Assembly (NCBI RefSeq): GCF_041514305.1
Contig: NZ_JBGMWH010000008.1
Location: forward strand, 111,513-175,512
Direction: 5' to 3'
Origin: Salinarimonas chemoclinalis
GTDB taxonomy: Bacteria > Pseudomonadota > Alphaproteobacteria > Rhizobiales > Beijerinckiaceae
Length of the DNA: 64,000 bases
Shown here: one piece after another, positions 35,597 to 44,525 of the stretch
Layout of the letters: every line of letters starts with the position of its first letter
How positions within the stretch are numbered: position 1 is the stretch's first letter
Position numbers and translations under genes: made by a program
Notes under the pieces: generated by a model
What the model saw: only the letters and a program-made list of their open reading frames with translations
Databases searched by the model: none
What the model was told of the DNA's origin: nothing

Positions 35597-36745
35597 TCAG
35601 CCGGGCGCCGCGAACTCGGCGCGCAGCGCCGCGCCGTGCGCGTCGCGGGCCGGGACGGGGCCGAGCCGCGGCGTCGCCCCGTCGGCGAGGGCGCCGGGCG
35701 CGAGCAGGGTGACGGGGCCGGCGGGCGTCTCCACGGAGACGGTGCGCAGCTGCGGATGCCGGGCGAGGTCGTCGAGCGTGCTCACGCGGCCGTAGGCGAT
35801 CCGCGCCGCCTCGAGCCGCGCGATCACGGCCTCGCGGTCGAGCCCGCCGAAGACCGACGCGACGATCGCGTCGAGCGCCGTGCGGTGCTCCACCCGGGCC
35901 GGGTTCGTGGAAAAGCGCGGATCGGACGCGATCTCCGGCCGCGCCAGCACCCGCGCGCAGAAGGCCTCCCACTCCGCCTCGTTCTGGATCGAGAGGAGCA
36001 CGGACTTGCCGTCGGCGCAGGCATAGTCGCCGTATGGCGCGATCGAGGGATGCGCGAGCCCCATCCGCGGCGGCGTGCGCGCTCCATAGGCGAACTGCAG
36101 CCACGGCACGTTCATCCAGTCCGCGAGCGCGTGGAACAGCGACACGGAGACGTGCCGTCCGCGCCCCGTGACGCCGCGCCCGATCAGCGCCTGCAGGATG
36201 CCCTGGAAGGCGGTCATGCCGGCGGCGATGTCGCAGACCGAGACGCCCACACGGGCCATGCCGTCGGGCGTGCCGGTGATCGCGGAGAGCCCGCTCTCGG
36301 CCTGGACGAGGAGGTCGTACGCCTTCAGGTCGCGGTAGGGACCCTCCTCGCCGTAGCCGGAGATCGAGCAGGTGACGAGCCGCGGGTGCTGCGCGCGCAG
36401 GCGCTCCGGGTCGAATCCGAGCCCCGCCGCCTTGCCCGGCGCGAGGTTCTGGATGAAGACGTCGGCCCTCTCGATCATGCGCCGGACCAGCGCGCGGTCG
36501 GTCTCCTCGCGCAGGTCGACGCAGATCGATTCCTTGCCGCGGTTGAGCCAGACGAAGTAGGCGCTCTCGCCGTTCACGTCCGCGTCGTAGCGGCGGGCGA
36601 AGTCGCCCTCGGGCCGCTCGAGCTTGATAACCCGCGCGCCGGCGTCGGCGAGGCGACCGGAGGCGTAGGGCGCCGCGACCGCCTGCTCGAGCGAGACGAC
36701 CAGGAGCCCGGCGAGGTCGTCCCCGCCGCTCGCGGCGTCGCTCAC
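35597..36745 (-). CDS. CaiB/BaiF family (class III) CoA-transferase
   Basis: The 382-residue protein has the family N-terminus (LAGLLVVSLEQAVAAPYASGRLADAGARVIKLE), WLNRGKESICVDLR, FIQNLAPGKAAGLGFD, CSISGYGEEGPYRDLKAYDLLVQAESGL and the C-terminal TVLDDL-like segment (STLDDLARHPQLR). It moves CoA between carboxylic acids; the substrate cannot be told from sequence. Its ATG overlaps the stop of the DUF1499 gene by four bases, so the two are translationally coupled. Confidence 0.93.
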   Translation of the reverse strand: MSDAASGGDDLAGLLVVSLEQAVAAPYASGRLADAGARVIKLERPEGDFARRYDADVNGESAYFVWLNRGKESICVDLREETDRALVRRMIERADVFIQNLAPGKAAGLGFDPERLRAQHPRLVTCSISGYGEEGPYRDLKAYDLLVQAESGLSAITGTPDGMARVGVSVCDIAAGMTAFQGILQALIGRGVTGRGRHVSVSLFHALADWMNVPWLQFAYGARTPPRMGLAHPSIAPYGDYACADGKSVLLSIQNEAEWEAFCARVLARPEIASDPRFSTNPARVEHRTALDAIVASVFGGLDREAVIARLEAARIAYGRVSTLDDLARHPQLRTVSVETPAGPVTLLAPGALADGATPRLGPVPARDAHGAALRAEFAAPG

Positions 36746-37290
36746 GACGCGACGCCCGCCTCGGCGGCGACGCGCGCCGAGATCGCCTCGAGCCAGCGCT
36801 CGAGCCGCGCGCGGTTCGCGCCCATGTCCGAATAGCCGATCTGCGAGCGCGAGTAGAGCGCGAGCCGCGAGCGGCCCGGCCCCGCGCCGTAGATGCGCGC
36901 GCTCACCGTGTCGGGGTAGCGCATGGTGGGGCTGCGCACGAGGAAGCGGTCCGTCTCCTCGCGCAGCCCGGCATAGACCCGCTCGGTGCCCGGCTCGGCC
37001 GCCGCGATCTCGGCGACGATCTCGCGCAGGCGCGCGCCGGGCACCTCGTAGATCGGCGTGACGAAATCGGGCTCGGCGGCGCAGACGTCCTCCGGGCAGG
37101 CGAGCGCGTCGTTGGGCGAGTCGCGCCGGGCCAGGCTCTCGAAGGTCACGGGGCCGAGATCGGCGGGGCCGAACATCGCCGTGTAGACGTCGTCGATGCC
37201 TCCCGGCTCCGGGCCGCGCCAGAGCAGGAAGGCGAAGCCCGCGCCGGCGAGGACGGCCGCCGTCAGGGCGATGCGGGGGACGCGGCGCAT
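36742..37290 (-). CDS. DUF1499 family protein
   Basis: The 182-residue protein starts at ATG 37290 (MRRVPRIALTAAVLAGAGFAFLLWRG), a single N-terminal membrane anchor or uncleaved signal. The DUF1499 body has SPNDALACPEDVC, VYAGLREETDRFLVRSPTMRYPDTVSARI and RSRLALYSRSQIGYSDMGANRARLERWL. Function is unknown. It lies between the LysM gene (50 bases upstream) and the CoA-transferase gene. Confidence 0.85.
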   Translation of the reverse strand: MRRVPRIALTAAVLAGAGFAFLLWRGPEPGGIDDVYTAMFGPADLGPVTFESLARRDSPNDALACPEDVCAAEPDFVTPIYEVPGARLREIVAEIAAAEPGTERVYAGLREETDRFLVRSPTMRYPDTVSARIYGAGPGRSRLALYSRSQIGYSDMGANRARLERWLEAISARVAAEAGVAS

Positions 37291-37340
37291 GGGCGATGGC
37301 TCCGTTCGGGACGCGTGCGGTCTCGGGCGGGACGCGCGGC

Positions 37341-39062
37341 TCAGCCGCCGCCCGCGTCCGCCGCGGCGGGCGCGGGCGCCTGCGCGGGCAGGACGAAGAC
37401 CTGGCCGGGGAAGATCAGGTCGGGGTTGCGGATCTGGTCCTGGTTGGCGTCGAAGATCACCGTGTAGCGGATGCCGTCGCCGTAGATGCGCCGCGAGATC
37501 CGCCAGAGGCTGTCGCCGCGCACGACGAGGGCGGTGTTCACCGCGGGGATCGTCAGCGTGGCCGTGCGCGCCTCGCCGGTCGCCTCGGCGGAGATGGGCG
37601 GCGTCGTGGTGGTGACGGCGGCGATCTCCCGCGTGGCGGCGGCCGACGGCGCCGGCGGCACGGCGGCGATCCGCGGCGCGGGCTCGGCCGGCTCGGCCTC
37701 GACGGCCTCGACCTCGGCGACCGGCTCCTGCGCGGCGACCGGGGTGGTCGCCACGAGCGGCTCCGGCTCCGCCGCCTCGGCGTCCTGCGCCGCGGCGACC
37801 GCGGCGGCGGACGGCAGCGCCGGCATCTCGAAGGTCACCTCGGCGCGCGAGAGGACGCGGCCGTCCCCGCCGCCGACCTCGTCGAGGCGCACGCGGTAGA
37901 GGCCCGGGCGCACGCCGGTGCCGATGGCGAAGGAGACGGCGCCCGCATCGTCCGCGGCGGCGCCTCCGACGAAGGTCTCGTTGAGGTAGAGCCGCACGGC
38001 CGCCTCCGGAGCGGCCTCGCCGGAGACGTAGAGCCCGCCGCCGCTCTCCGCCTCGACGCTGGCGATCCGCACGCCCGCCCGCGCCGGCGGAAGCGGCGCG
38101 CCGGCATCGGCGCCCGCGACCTGGACCGCGGGTTCGGCCTCGGAGGCGACGTCTTCGGAGACGACGTCCTCGGGAACGACGTCGGCCGCGGGGGCGACGA
38201 CCTCGGCAGCGGCGAGCGCCTCCGCGGCGGGTGGGGGCGCCTCGGGCTGCGAGAGCACGCGCGTCGGCGCGCCAGGCTCGGCGAGCGCGACGACCGGCGC
38301 GCTGTCCATCGTCTCGGCGACGACGACCGTGACGCTCTGGCGCCCACGTCGCGCGGTACCGTCCGCCTCCTGGATCCGGAGCGCGATCTCGTGCGTGCCC
38401 GGGGGAAGCGGCGGGGGAACGAAGGCGAAGGCGCCGGTGGCGTCCGCCACGATCACGTCGTGCCGCTCGCCGTTGCGCAGGAGCTCGACCGTCGCGCCCG
38501 CACGGGTGCGCCCGGCGATGACGGCGTCGCCGGTCGGCTCCACGCGCACGAGATCGAAGACGGCGGCGTCGGCCTCGGCGTTCTGGACGGCTCCGGCCGC
38601 CGGTGCGGGCGCCGGCGTCTCCGGCGTCGGCTGCGCGACCAAAGGCTGCGCGACCACCGGCTCCGCCGGCGCGGCGGGCTCGGCCGCGGCGACGACCACC
38701 TCCGCGGCCGGGGCCGGCTCGGCGGCTCCAGCCACTTCCGGTGAGGGCACGATGGGTTCGGGGACGATCGGTTCGGGGTCGATGGGGTCCGCGACGACGG
38801 ACTCCGCCTCGGGCGGCTCGACGGCCGGCGGCTGCGCCTCCGCGGTCTCGCCCGGCGTCCCCGCCGGCGCCTCCGGTGCGGGCGCGACCGTGGGCCGCAC
38901 CGCCGCGGCGGTTCCCGGCGCCGTCGCGTCCACCGCGGTCGCGGCGCCGTCCTCGACGCGCTCGTTCACGCGGTTCTCGGTCGAGACGTAGGCGCCGATC
39001 CCGCCCGCCGCGAGCAGGAGCGTGACGATGATCGCTATGATGCGACGCCGTTCGACTGGCAC
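37341..39062 (-). CDS. LysM-domain envelope protein with Ig-like repeats
   Basis: The 573-residue protein has an N-terminal membrane segment (RRRIIAIIVTLLLAAGGIGAYV), then long Ala/Pro/Glu-rich low-complexity stretches separating two small beta-rich modules (about residues 165-250, AVIAGRTRAGATVELLRNG, and 325-405, GGLYVSGEAAPEAAVRLYLNE). A C-terminal LysM domain follows (VVRGDSLWRISRRIYGDGIRYTVIF, NPDLIFPGQVFVLP). LysM binds peptidoglycan. This layout is common in Alphaproteobacteria. A role in the cell envelope is inferred. Confidence 0.88.
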   Translation of the reverse strand: MPVERRRIIAIIVTLLLAAGGIGAYVSTENRVNERVEDGAATAVDATAPGTAAAVRPTVAPAPEAPAGTPGETAEAQPPAVEPPEAESVVADPIDPEPIVPEPIVPSPEVAGAAEPAPAAEVVVAAAEPAAPAEPVVAQPLVAQPTPETPAPAPAAGAVQNAEADAAVFDLVRVEPTGDAVIAGRTRAGATVELLRNGERHDVIVADATGAFAFVPPPLPPGTHEIALRIQEADGTARRGRQSVTVVVAETMDSAPVVALAEPGAPTRVLSQPEAPPPAAEALAAAEVVAPAADVVPEDVVSEDVASEAEPAVQVAGADAGAPLPPARAGVRIASVEAESGGGLYVSGEAAPEAAVRLYLNETFVGGAAADDAGAVSFAIGTGVRPGLYRVRLDEVGGGDGRVLSRAEVTFEMPALPSAAAVAAAQDAEAAEPEPLVATTPVAAQEPVAEVEAVEAEPAEPAPRIAAVPPAPSAAATREIAAVTTTTPPISAEATGEARTATLTIPAVNTALVVRGDSLWRISRRIYGDGIRYTVIFDANQDQIRNPDLIFPGQVFVLPAQAPAPAAADAGGG

Positions 39063-39204
39063 GGCCTTTGGTCCTCTCGTCTCGGGCGGCGCGCACTGGC
39101 GTGCGCACCTGGAACCGGTTTACTTTCCCTGCGCGTCGTCTGAAACCAAAATCGTGGGGGCGGCAAGCGCGAATCGCAACTTAATTCAGAGGGGTGGCGC
39201 GACG

Positions 39205-39822
39205 ATGCGTCGTATCCGGTCGATCTGCGTCTATTGCGGCTCCGCCGAGGGCCGCGACCCGGCCCATCGCGCGGCCGCCGAGGAGCTGGGCCGCGCCATG
39301 GCGGAGGCGGGGGTACGGCTCGTCTACGGCGGGGGGGCGCTCGGGCTGATGGGGATCGTCGCGCGCGCCACGCTGGACGCGGGCGGCGAAGTCACCGGCA
39401 TCATCCCGGACTTCCTCACCCGCGAGGAGAAGCTCCTCGACGACGTGCAGGAGACGATCGTCGTCCCCGACATGCACACCCGCAAGCGCCTGATGTTCGA
39501 GCGCGCCGACGCCTTCGTGGCGCTGCCGGGCGGGATCGGCACGCTCGAGGAACTCGTCGAGCAGCTCACCTGGGCGCAGCTCGGCCGCCACAGGAAGCCC
39601 ATCCTGCTGCTGTCGCTGGAGGATTTCTGGAAGCCGCTGCTCGTGCTCATCGCCCACATGCGCGAGCAGGGTTTCATCCGCCCGGGCCTCGAGCTCAGCC
39701 ACCTCGTCGCCGAGCGCGCGAGCGAGGTCCTCCCCATGCTCGAGGCCGCGGCCAGCCGGGCCCCGCCGCCGGAGGACGCCGAGCGGGCGGCGAGGGAGCG
39801 CTTCGTGGAGCGGAAGTTCTGA
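39205..39822 (+). CDS. TIGR00730/LOG family Rossmann-fold protein
   Basis: The 205-residue protein has the LOG motifs: SICVYCGSAEG at the start, the nucleotide-binding LVYGGGALGLMGIVARATL, the catalytic PDMHTRKRLMFERADAFVALPGGIGTLEEL, and WAQLGRHRKP. The family cleaves nucleoside monophosphates (cytokinin riboside 5'-monophosphate phosphoribohydrolase). ATG 39205 has AGAGGGG upstream and gives the standard length; a longer frame upstream lacks family similarity. It is convergent with ecm. Confidence 0.92.
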   Translation: MRRIRSICVYCGSAEGRDPAHRAAAEELGRAMAEAGVRLVYGGGALGLMGIVARATLDAGGEVTGIIPDFLTREEKLLDDVQETIVVPDMHTRKRLMFERADAFVALPGGIGTLEELVEQLTWAQLGRHRKPILLLSLEDFWKPLLVLIAHMREQGFIRPGLELSHLVAERASEVLPMLEAAASRAPPPEDAERAARERFVERKF

Positions 39823-39856
39823 GAGTGCGCGCGCCCCGAACGAGGGCGGCTGCGCC

Positions 39857-41920
39857 TCAATAGCTCCCCCGTGCCGCCCTGCGGTCGCGCTTGGCCGCCG
39901 CTGTCGCCGGGGGCGCGTCCGGCGCCGGGGGCTTGTCGGCGGCGCGGGCGATGACGCCGACGATCTCGCCCATGATGGCGTCGATCTCGTAGTCCTTCGG
40001 CGTGTAGACCTTGGAGACGCCCATATTGGAGAGGACGAGCGCGTCCTCGTTGGAGATGATGCCTCCGACCACGACGGGGATGTGGTCGAGGCCCTCCAGC
40101 CGCAGCCGCGCCATCACCTCGCGCACGAGCGGCACGTGGCTCCCCGAGAGGATCGACAGGCCGATGACGTGCGCCTTCGTCTGCGCTGCGCGGGCCACGA
40201 TCTCGGCCGGCGTCTGGCGGATGCCGTCGTAGGCGACCTCCATGCCGACGTCGCGGGCGCGCAGCGCGATCTGCTCGGCGCCGTTGGAATGCCCGTCGAG
40301 GCCGGGCTTGCCGACGACCATGGTCGGCGCGCGGCCGAGTGTCTCGGAGAGCTCGGTAACGAGGAGGCGCACCTCGCGCTCGCGCGGCGTGACCCGGGTC
40401 TCCAGGGTCACGCCGGTCGGGGCGCGGTACTGGCCGAACACGGCGCGCAGGCGCTCGCCCCACTCGCCCGTGGTGACGCCGGCCTTGGCGCAGGCGATCG
40501 AGGGCTCCATGACGTTGGCGTCGGTCGACCGCGCGGCGGCCTCGAGCGCGGCGAGCGCGGCCTGCGCCGCGCTCTCGTCGCGGGCGGCGCGCCATTGCTT
40601 CAGGGCGGCGATGGCGCCCTGCTCCACGTCCTCGGAGACGGTCATGATGGCCCGGTCGCCGGTGACGAGCGGCGAGGGCTCGCCCTCCCGGTACGTGTTG
40701 ACGCCGACGACGACCCGCTCGCCCTCCTCGATCTCGGAGACGCGCGCGGCGTTGGATTCCACCAGCGCCCGCTTCATGTAGCCGCTTTCGACGCAGGCGA
40801 CCGCGCCGCCGAGGCGATCGATCGCCTCGAGCTCGGCGCGCGCGGCTTCCTTGATGGCGGCGACCTCGCGCTCGATCACGGCCGAGCCGTCGAAGATGTC
40901 CTCGTATTCGAGCAGGTCGGTCTCGAGCGCCAGGATCTGCTGCATGCGCAGCGACCATTGCTGGTCCCACGGCCGGGGCAGGCCCATGGCCTCGTTCCAG
41001 GCCGGCAGCTGCACCGCGCGGGCGCGCGCCTTCTTCGAGAGCGTCACCGCCAGCATCTCGATGAGGATGCGGTGGACGTTGTTCTCCGGCTGCTGCTCGG
41101 TGAGGCCGAGCGAGTTCACCTGCACGCCGTAGCGGAAGCGGCGGCTCTTCTCGTCGGCGATCCCGTAGCGGTCGCGGCACACCTCGTCCCACAGGTCCGC
41201 GAAGGCGCGCAGCTTGCAGATCTCGGTGACGAAGCGCATGCCGGCGTTCACGAAGAAGGAAATGCGCCCCACCATCTGGGCGAAGTCGGCCTCGGGCACG
41301 CCCTTGGCCTTCACCCGGTCGAGCACCGCGCAGGCGGTGGCGAGCGCGAAGGCGACCTCCTGCACCGGCGTCGCGCCGGCCTCCTGCAGGTGGTAGGAGC
41401 AGACGTTCATCGGGTTCCACTTCGGCATCTCTTCCCGCCCGAACAAGATCGTGTCGCGGGTGAGCCGCAAGCTCGGCTCCGGCGGAAAGATGTAGGTGCC
41501 CCGGGAGAGGTATTCCTTCACGATGTCGTTCTGCGTCGTGCCGGTTAGCGCGTCGCGGGGCGCGCCCTGCTCGTCCGCCACCGCGACGTAGAGCGCGAGC
41601 AGCCACGGCGCGGTGGCGTTGATCGTCATCGACGTGTTCATCGTGGCGAGCGGGATGCCGTCGAGCAGCGTGCGCATGTCGCCCAGATGCGCCACCGAGA
41701 CGCCGACCTTGCCGACCTCGCCCTTGGCGAGCTCGTGATCGGGGTCGTAGCCGGTCTGGGTGGGCAGGTCGAAGGCGATCGAGAGGCCGGTCTGGCCCTT
41801 GGCGAGGTTGCCGCGGTAGAGCGCGTTCGACTCCACCGCCGTGGAATGGCCCGCATAGGTGCGGAAGATCCACGGCTTGTCGCGGGTGCGTCCGGTCTCG
41901 CTCGCAGCGGTGTCGCTCAT
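39857..41920 (-). CDS. ecm: ethylmalonyl-CoA mutase
   Basis: The 687-residue protein is a B12-dependent acyl-CoA mutase. The N-terminal barrel carries RTYAGHSTAVESNALYR, AFDLPTQTGYDPDH and MNTSMTINATAPWLLAL; the C-terminal B12 domain has the base-off motif GLDGHSNGAEQIA, LSILSGSH and VVVGGIISNED. One chain with both domains, together with the divergently transcribed ccr, identifies ethylmalonyl-CoA mutase (meaA in Methylobacterium) rather than methylmalonyl-CoA mutase. It converts ethylmalonyl-CoA to methylsuccinyl-CoA. Start ATG 41920 has GAGAGG upstream. Confidence 0.93.
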   Translation of the reverse strand: MSDTAASETGRTRDKPWIFRTYAGHSTAVESNALYRGNLAKGQTGLSIAFDLPTQTGYDPDHELAKGEVGKVGVSVAHLGDMRTLLDGIPLATMNTSMTINATAPWLLALYVAVADEQGAPRDALTGTTQNDIVKEYLSRGTYIFPPEPSLRLTRDTILFGREEMPKWNPMNVCSYHLQEAGATPVQEVAFALATACAVLDRVKAKGVPEADFAQMVGRISFFVNAGMRFVTEICKLRAFADLWDEVCRDRYGIADEKSRRFRYGVQVNSLGLTEQQPENNVHRILIEMLAVTLSKKARARAVQLPAWNEAMGLPRPWDQQWSLRMQQILALETDLLEYEDIFDGSAVIEREVAAIKEAARAELEAIDRLGGAVACVESGYMKRALVESNAARVSEIEEGERVVVGVNTYREGEPSPLVTGDRAIMTVSEDVEQGAIAALKQWRAARDESAAQAALAALEAAARSTDANVMEPSIACAKAGVTTGEWGERLRAVFGQYRAPTGVTLETRVTPREREVRLLVTELSETLGRAPTMVVGKPGLDGHSNGAEQIALRARDVGMEVAYDGIRQTPAEIVARAAQTKAHVIGLSILSGSHVPLVREVMARLRLEGLDHIPVVVGGIISNEDALVLSNMGVSKVYTPKDYEIDAIMGEIVGVIARAADKPPAPDAPPATAAAKRDRRAARGSY

Positions 41921-42129
41921 GGCGCCTCTCCCGATCCTCGCCCCGCCTCTCGGGGAGGGCGTAGCATGGTGCAACGCATATAGAGCACGGTCCAGGGCCG
42001 CGCCCTCATCCCTTTTGCCGAGATGCGAAGGGGGAACGGAGCGGGCGCCTTCGCCCTTGGTCGTGTTGCGATGCACCCCTCCCGCGCTACTCTCGCAGCC
42101 TGGGGACGAGAGACGACGAGGACGAGACC

Positions 42130-43386
<1,257 letters not shown>

Positions 43387-43403
43387 GCCGGCGCGTTGAA
43401 GGC

Positions 43404-43583
43404 GAAGATGATCGCCAGGATTATGGAGAGCGGCGCTTGACCGCGTTCGGCTATGTCGACGGACGTTGCGTGAGCATCGTTTACACGATGCGAAACGAAA
43501 TATGCCGTATCATCTCGGCGCGGCCGGCGAGCCGACGTGAGAGACGCTCCTACGCCCAGGCGCGCGCAAAGCTCGAGGAGTAA
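43404..43583 (+). pseudogene. BrnT-like toxin, C-terminal half only
   Basis: From 43404 the frame reads EDDRQDYGERRLTAFGYVD, then IVYTMRNEICRIISARPAS and RRERRSYAQ, which is the C-terminal half of BrnT (GEERF, G-R, IRIISAR-A-RRERR). The N-terminal half (FEWDE, KHGVSF) is missing here: the ccr stop is only 17 bases upstream and no start codon or ribosome-binding site suits a short gene. The missing half is found at 44374. The stop is followed after 4 bases by the antitoxin start, the normal toxin-antitoxin spacing. Base composition is less GC-rich than the neighbours. Confidence 0.75.
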
Positions 43584-43587
43584 CGAC

Positions 43588-43959
43588 TTGGCCATCGTGA
43601 GAAAGACATTGGCGGAGTTGAGGGCTTCGCCTCCGCGATTCTCACCGGAGGAGCGCGCCCGCCTGCTCGCACTGACGGACGAAGAGATCGAGCGGGTCGC
43701 GGCGAGCGACCCGGACAATCCCATCCGAACGCGGGAGGAGATCGCGCGGATGGTCTCGGCGACGCGTGTCCGCCGCGCTCGCGAGCGTTCCGGCCTGAGC
43801 CAAGATGCGTTCGCGCGGCAATTCCGCCTCGATCCCGCACGCTTGGCCGAAATCGAGGCCGGCCGTCTGCTGCCGGACGAGACGTTCCTCGCCTACCTCA
43901 CGGTCATCGAGAAGGAGCCCGAGGTTGTCCGGCGCGCGCTGGCGAGGGACGCGGGCTGA
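43588..43959 (+). CDS. BrnT-partner antitoxin with XRE-type helix-turn-helix
   Basis: The 123-residue protein starts at TTG 43588 (MAIVRKTLAEL), preceded by GAGGAG; GTG 43597 is the alternative. The C-terminal half has a helix-turn-helix (TRVRRARERSGLSQDAFARQFRLDPARLAEIEAG) followed by VIEKEPEVVRRAL, as in antitoxins paired with BrnT toxins. The reading frame is intact, but its toxin is truncated, so it is an orphan that could still bind DNA. A fragment of a second copy lies at 44202. Confidence 0.78.
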   Translation: MAIVRKTLAELRASPPRFSPEERARLLALTDEEIERVAASDPDNPIRTREEIARMVSATRVRRARERSGLSQDAFARQFRLDPARLAEIEAGRLLPDETFLAYLTVIEKEPEVVRRALARDAG

Positions 43960-43985
43960 GGGCGGTCGAAGCCCGAGACGTGGAT

Positions 43986-44083
43986 ACGAGCACGCCCCGG
44001 GGAACATGGCGGTGCTGGTGAACGCGTCTTGCACGGGGCCGCGGACGTTCGACGACGTGGTGGAGGCGGCTGACTCCAGCTGA
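43986..44083 (+). repeat. diverged duplicate of the 3' end of ccr
   Basis: This stretch encodes YEHAPGNMAVLVNASC, TGPRTFDDVVEAAD, the same as the last residues of ccr (NEHAPGNMAVLVGAPRTG, LRTFDDAVEAAGG at 43292-43386) with substitutions. The DNA is similar over about 95 bases in the same orientation. It directly follows the antitoxin gene. It is too short to be functional and marks one end of a duplicated segment. Confidence 0.85.
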
Positions 44084-44201
44084 CACGGCCTGCGAATCAA
44101 ATCGCGTCTTTGCTGTACGACGGCAAAGTCCGAACACTCAATGCCGATGTCAGGTTTTTGCGCACTCGATATAGGAGCTGCCAAGCACGCTTCGTTTCAT
44201 C

Positions 44202-44360
44202 CAAAACGTCTTTGCGCGTGCATACCGGATCGATCCAGAGCGGGTCGCGGCGATCGCGGCCGTTCGCCTGCTGCCGAACGAGACCCTGGTCGCCTACCTC
44301 ACTGTCATCGAGAAGGAGCCCGAGGCCGTGCGGCGCGCGCTAGGCCTACGGGCGGGCTGA
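44202..44360 (+). pseudogene. antitoxin remnant, C-terminal part of a second copy
   Basis: The frame reads QNVFARAYRIDPERVAAIA, then AVRLLPNETLVAYLTVIEK and EPEAVRRALGLRAG, stop. It aligns without gaps with the C-terminal 52 residues of the intact antitoxin (QDAFARQFRLDPARLAEIE and onward). The first 70 residues and the start are absent: the preceding stretch 44084-44200 is AT-richer and unrelated. It is a decayed duplicate. Confidence 0.8.
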
Positions 44361-44373
44361 CTCTCAGGGTGGC

Positions 44374-44490
44374 TTCGAATGGGACGATGCGACGGCCGCC
44401 TCCAACGAAGCGAAGCATGGCGTATCGTTTCGACGATGCCGCCCGAGTTTTCCGGGATCGAGATCGGCTCGAACGAGATGATGACCGGCC
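44374..44490 (+). pseudogene. BrnT-like toxin, N-terminal half, frameshifted
   Basis: The frame at 44374 reads FEWDDATAASNEAKHGVSF, the classic BrnT N-terminus. At 44431 one extra C shifts the frame, after which DDAARVFRDRDRLERDDDR continues the family sequence. The similarity ends at DDDR, where the C-terminal half at 43404 begins (EDDR). No start codon is in frame. It runs into the 3' side of xseA. Confidence 0.75.
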
Positions 44491-44525
44491 GTCGCGGCGC
44501 GCGCGAGCGCGCCCGGGGCAGCGGC

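Noticed and set aside
39857..41920. Methylmalonyl-CoA mutase
   Set aside because: The gene is divergent from ccr and is a single subunit of the Ecm/MeaA type, so ethylmalonyl-CoA mutase is the better call, though a definitive answer needs a tree with known Mcm and Ecm.
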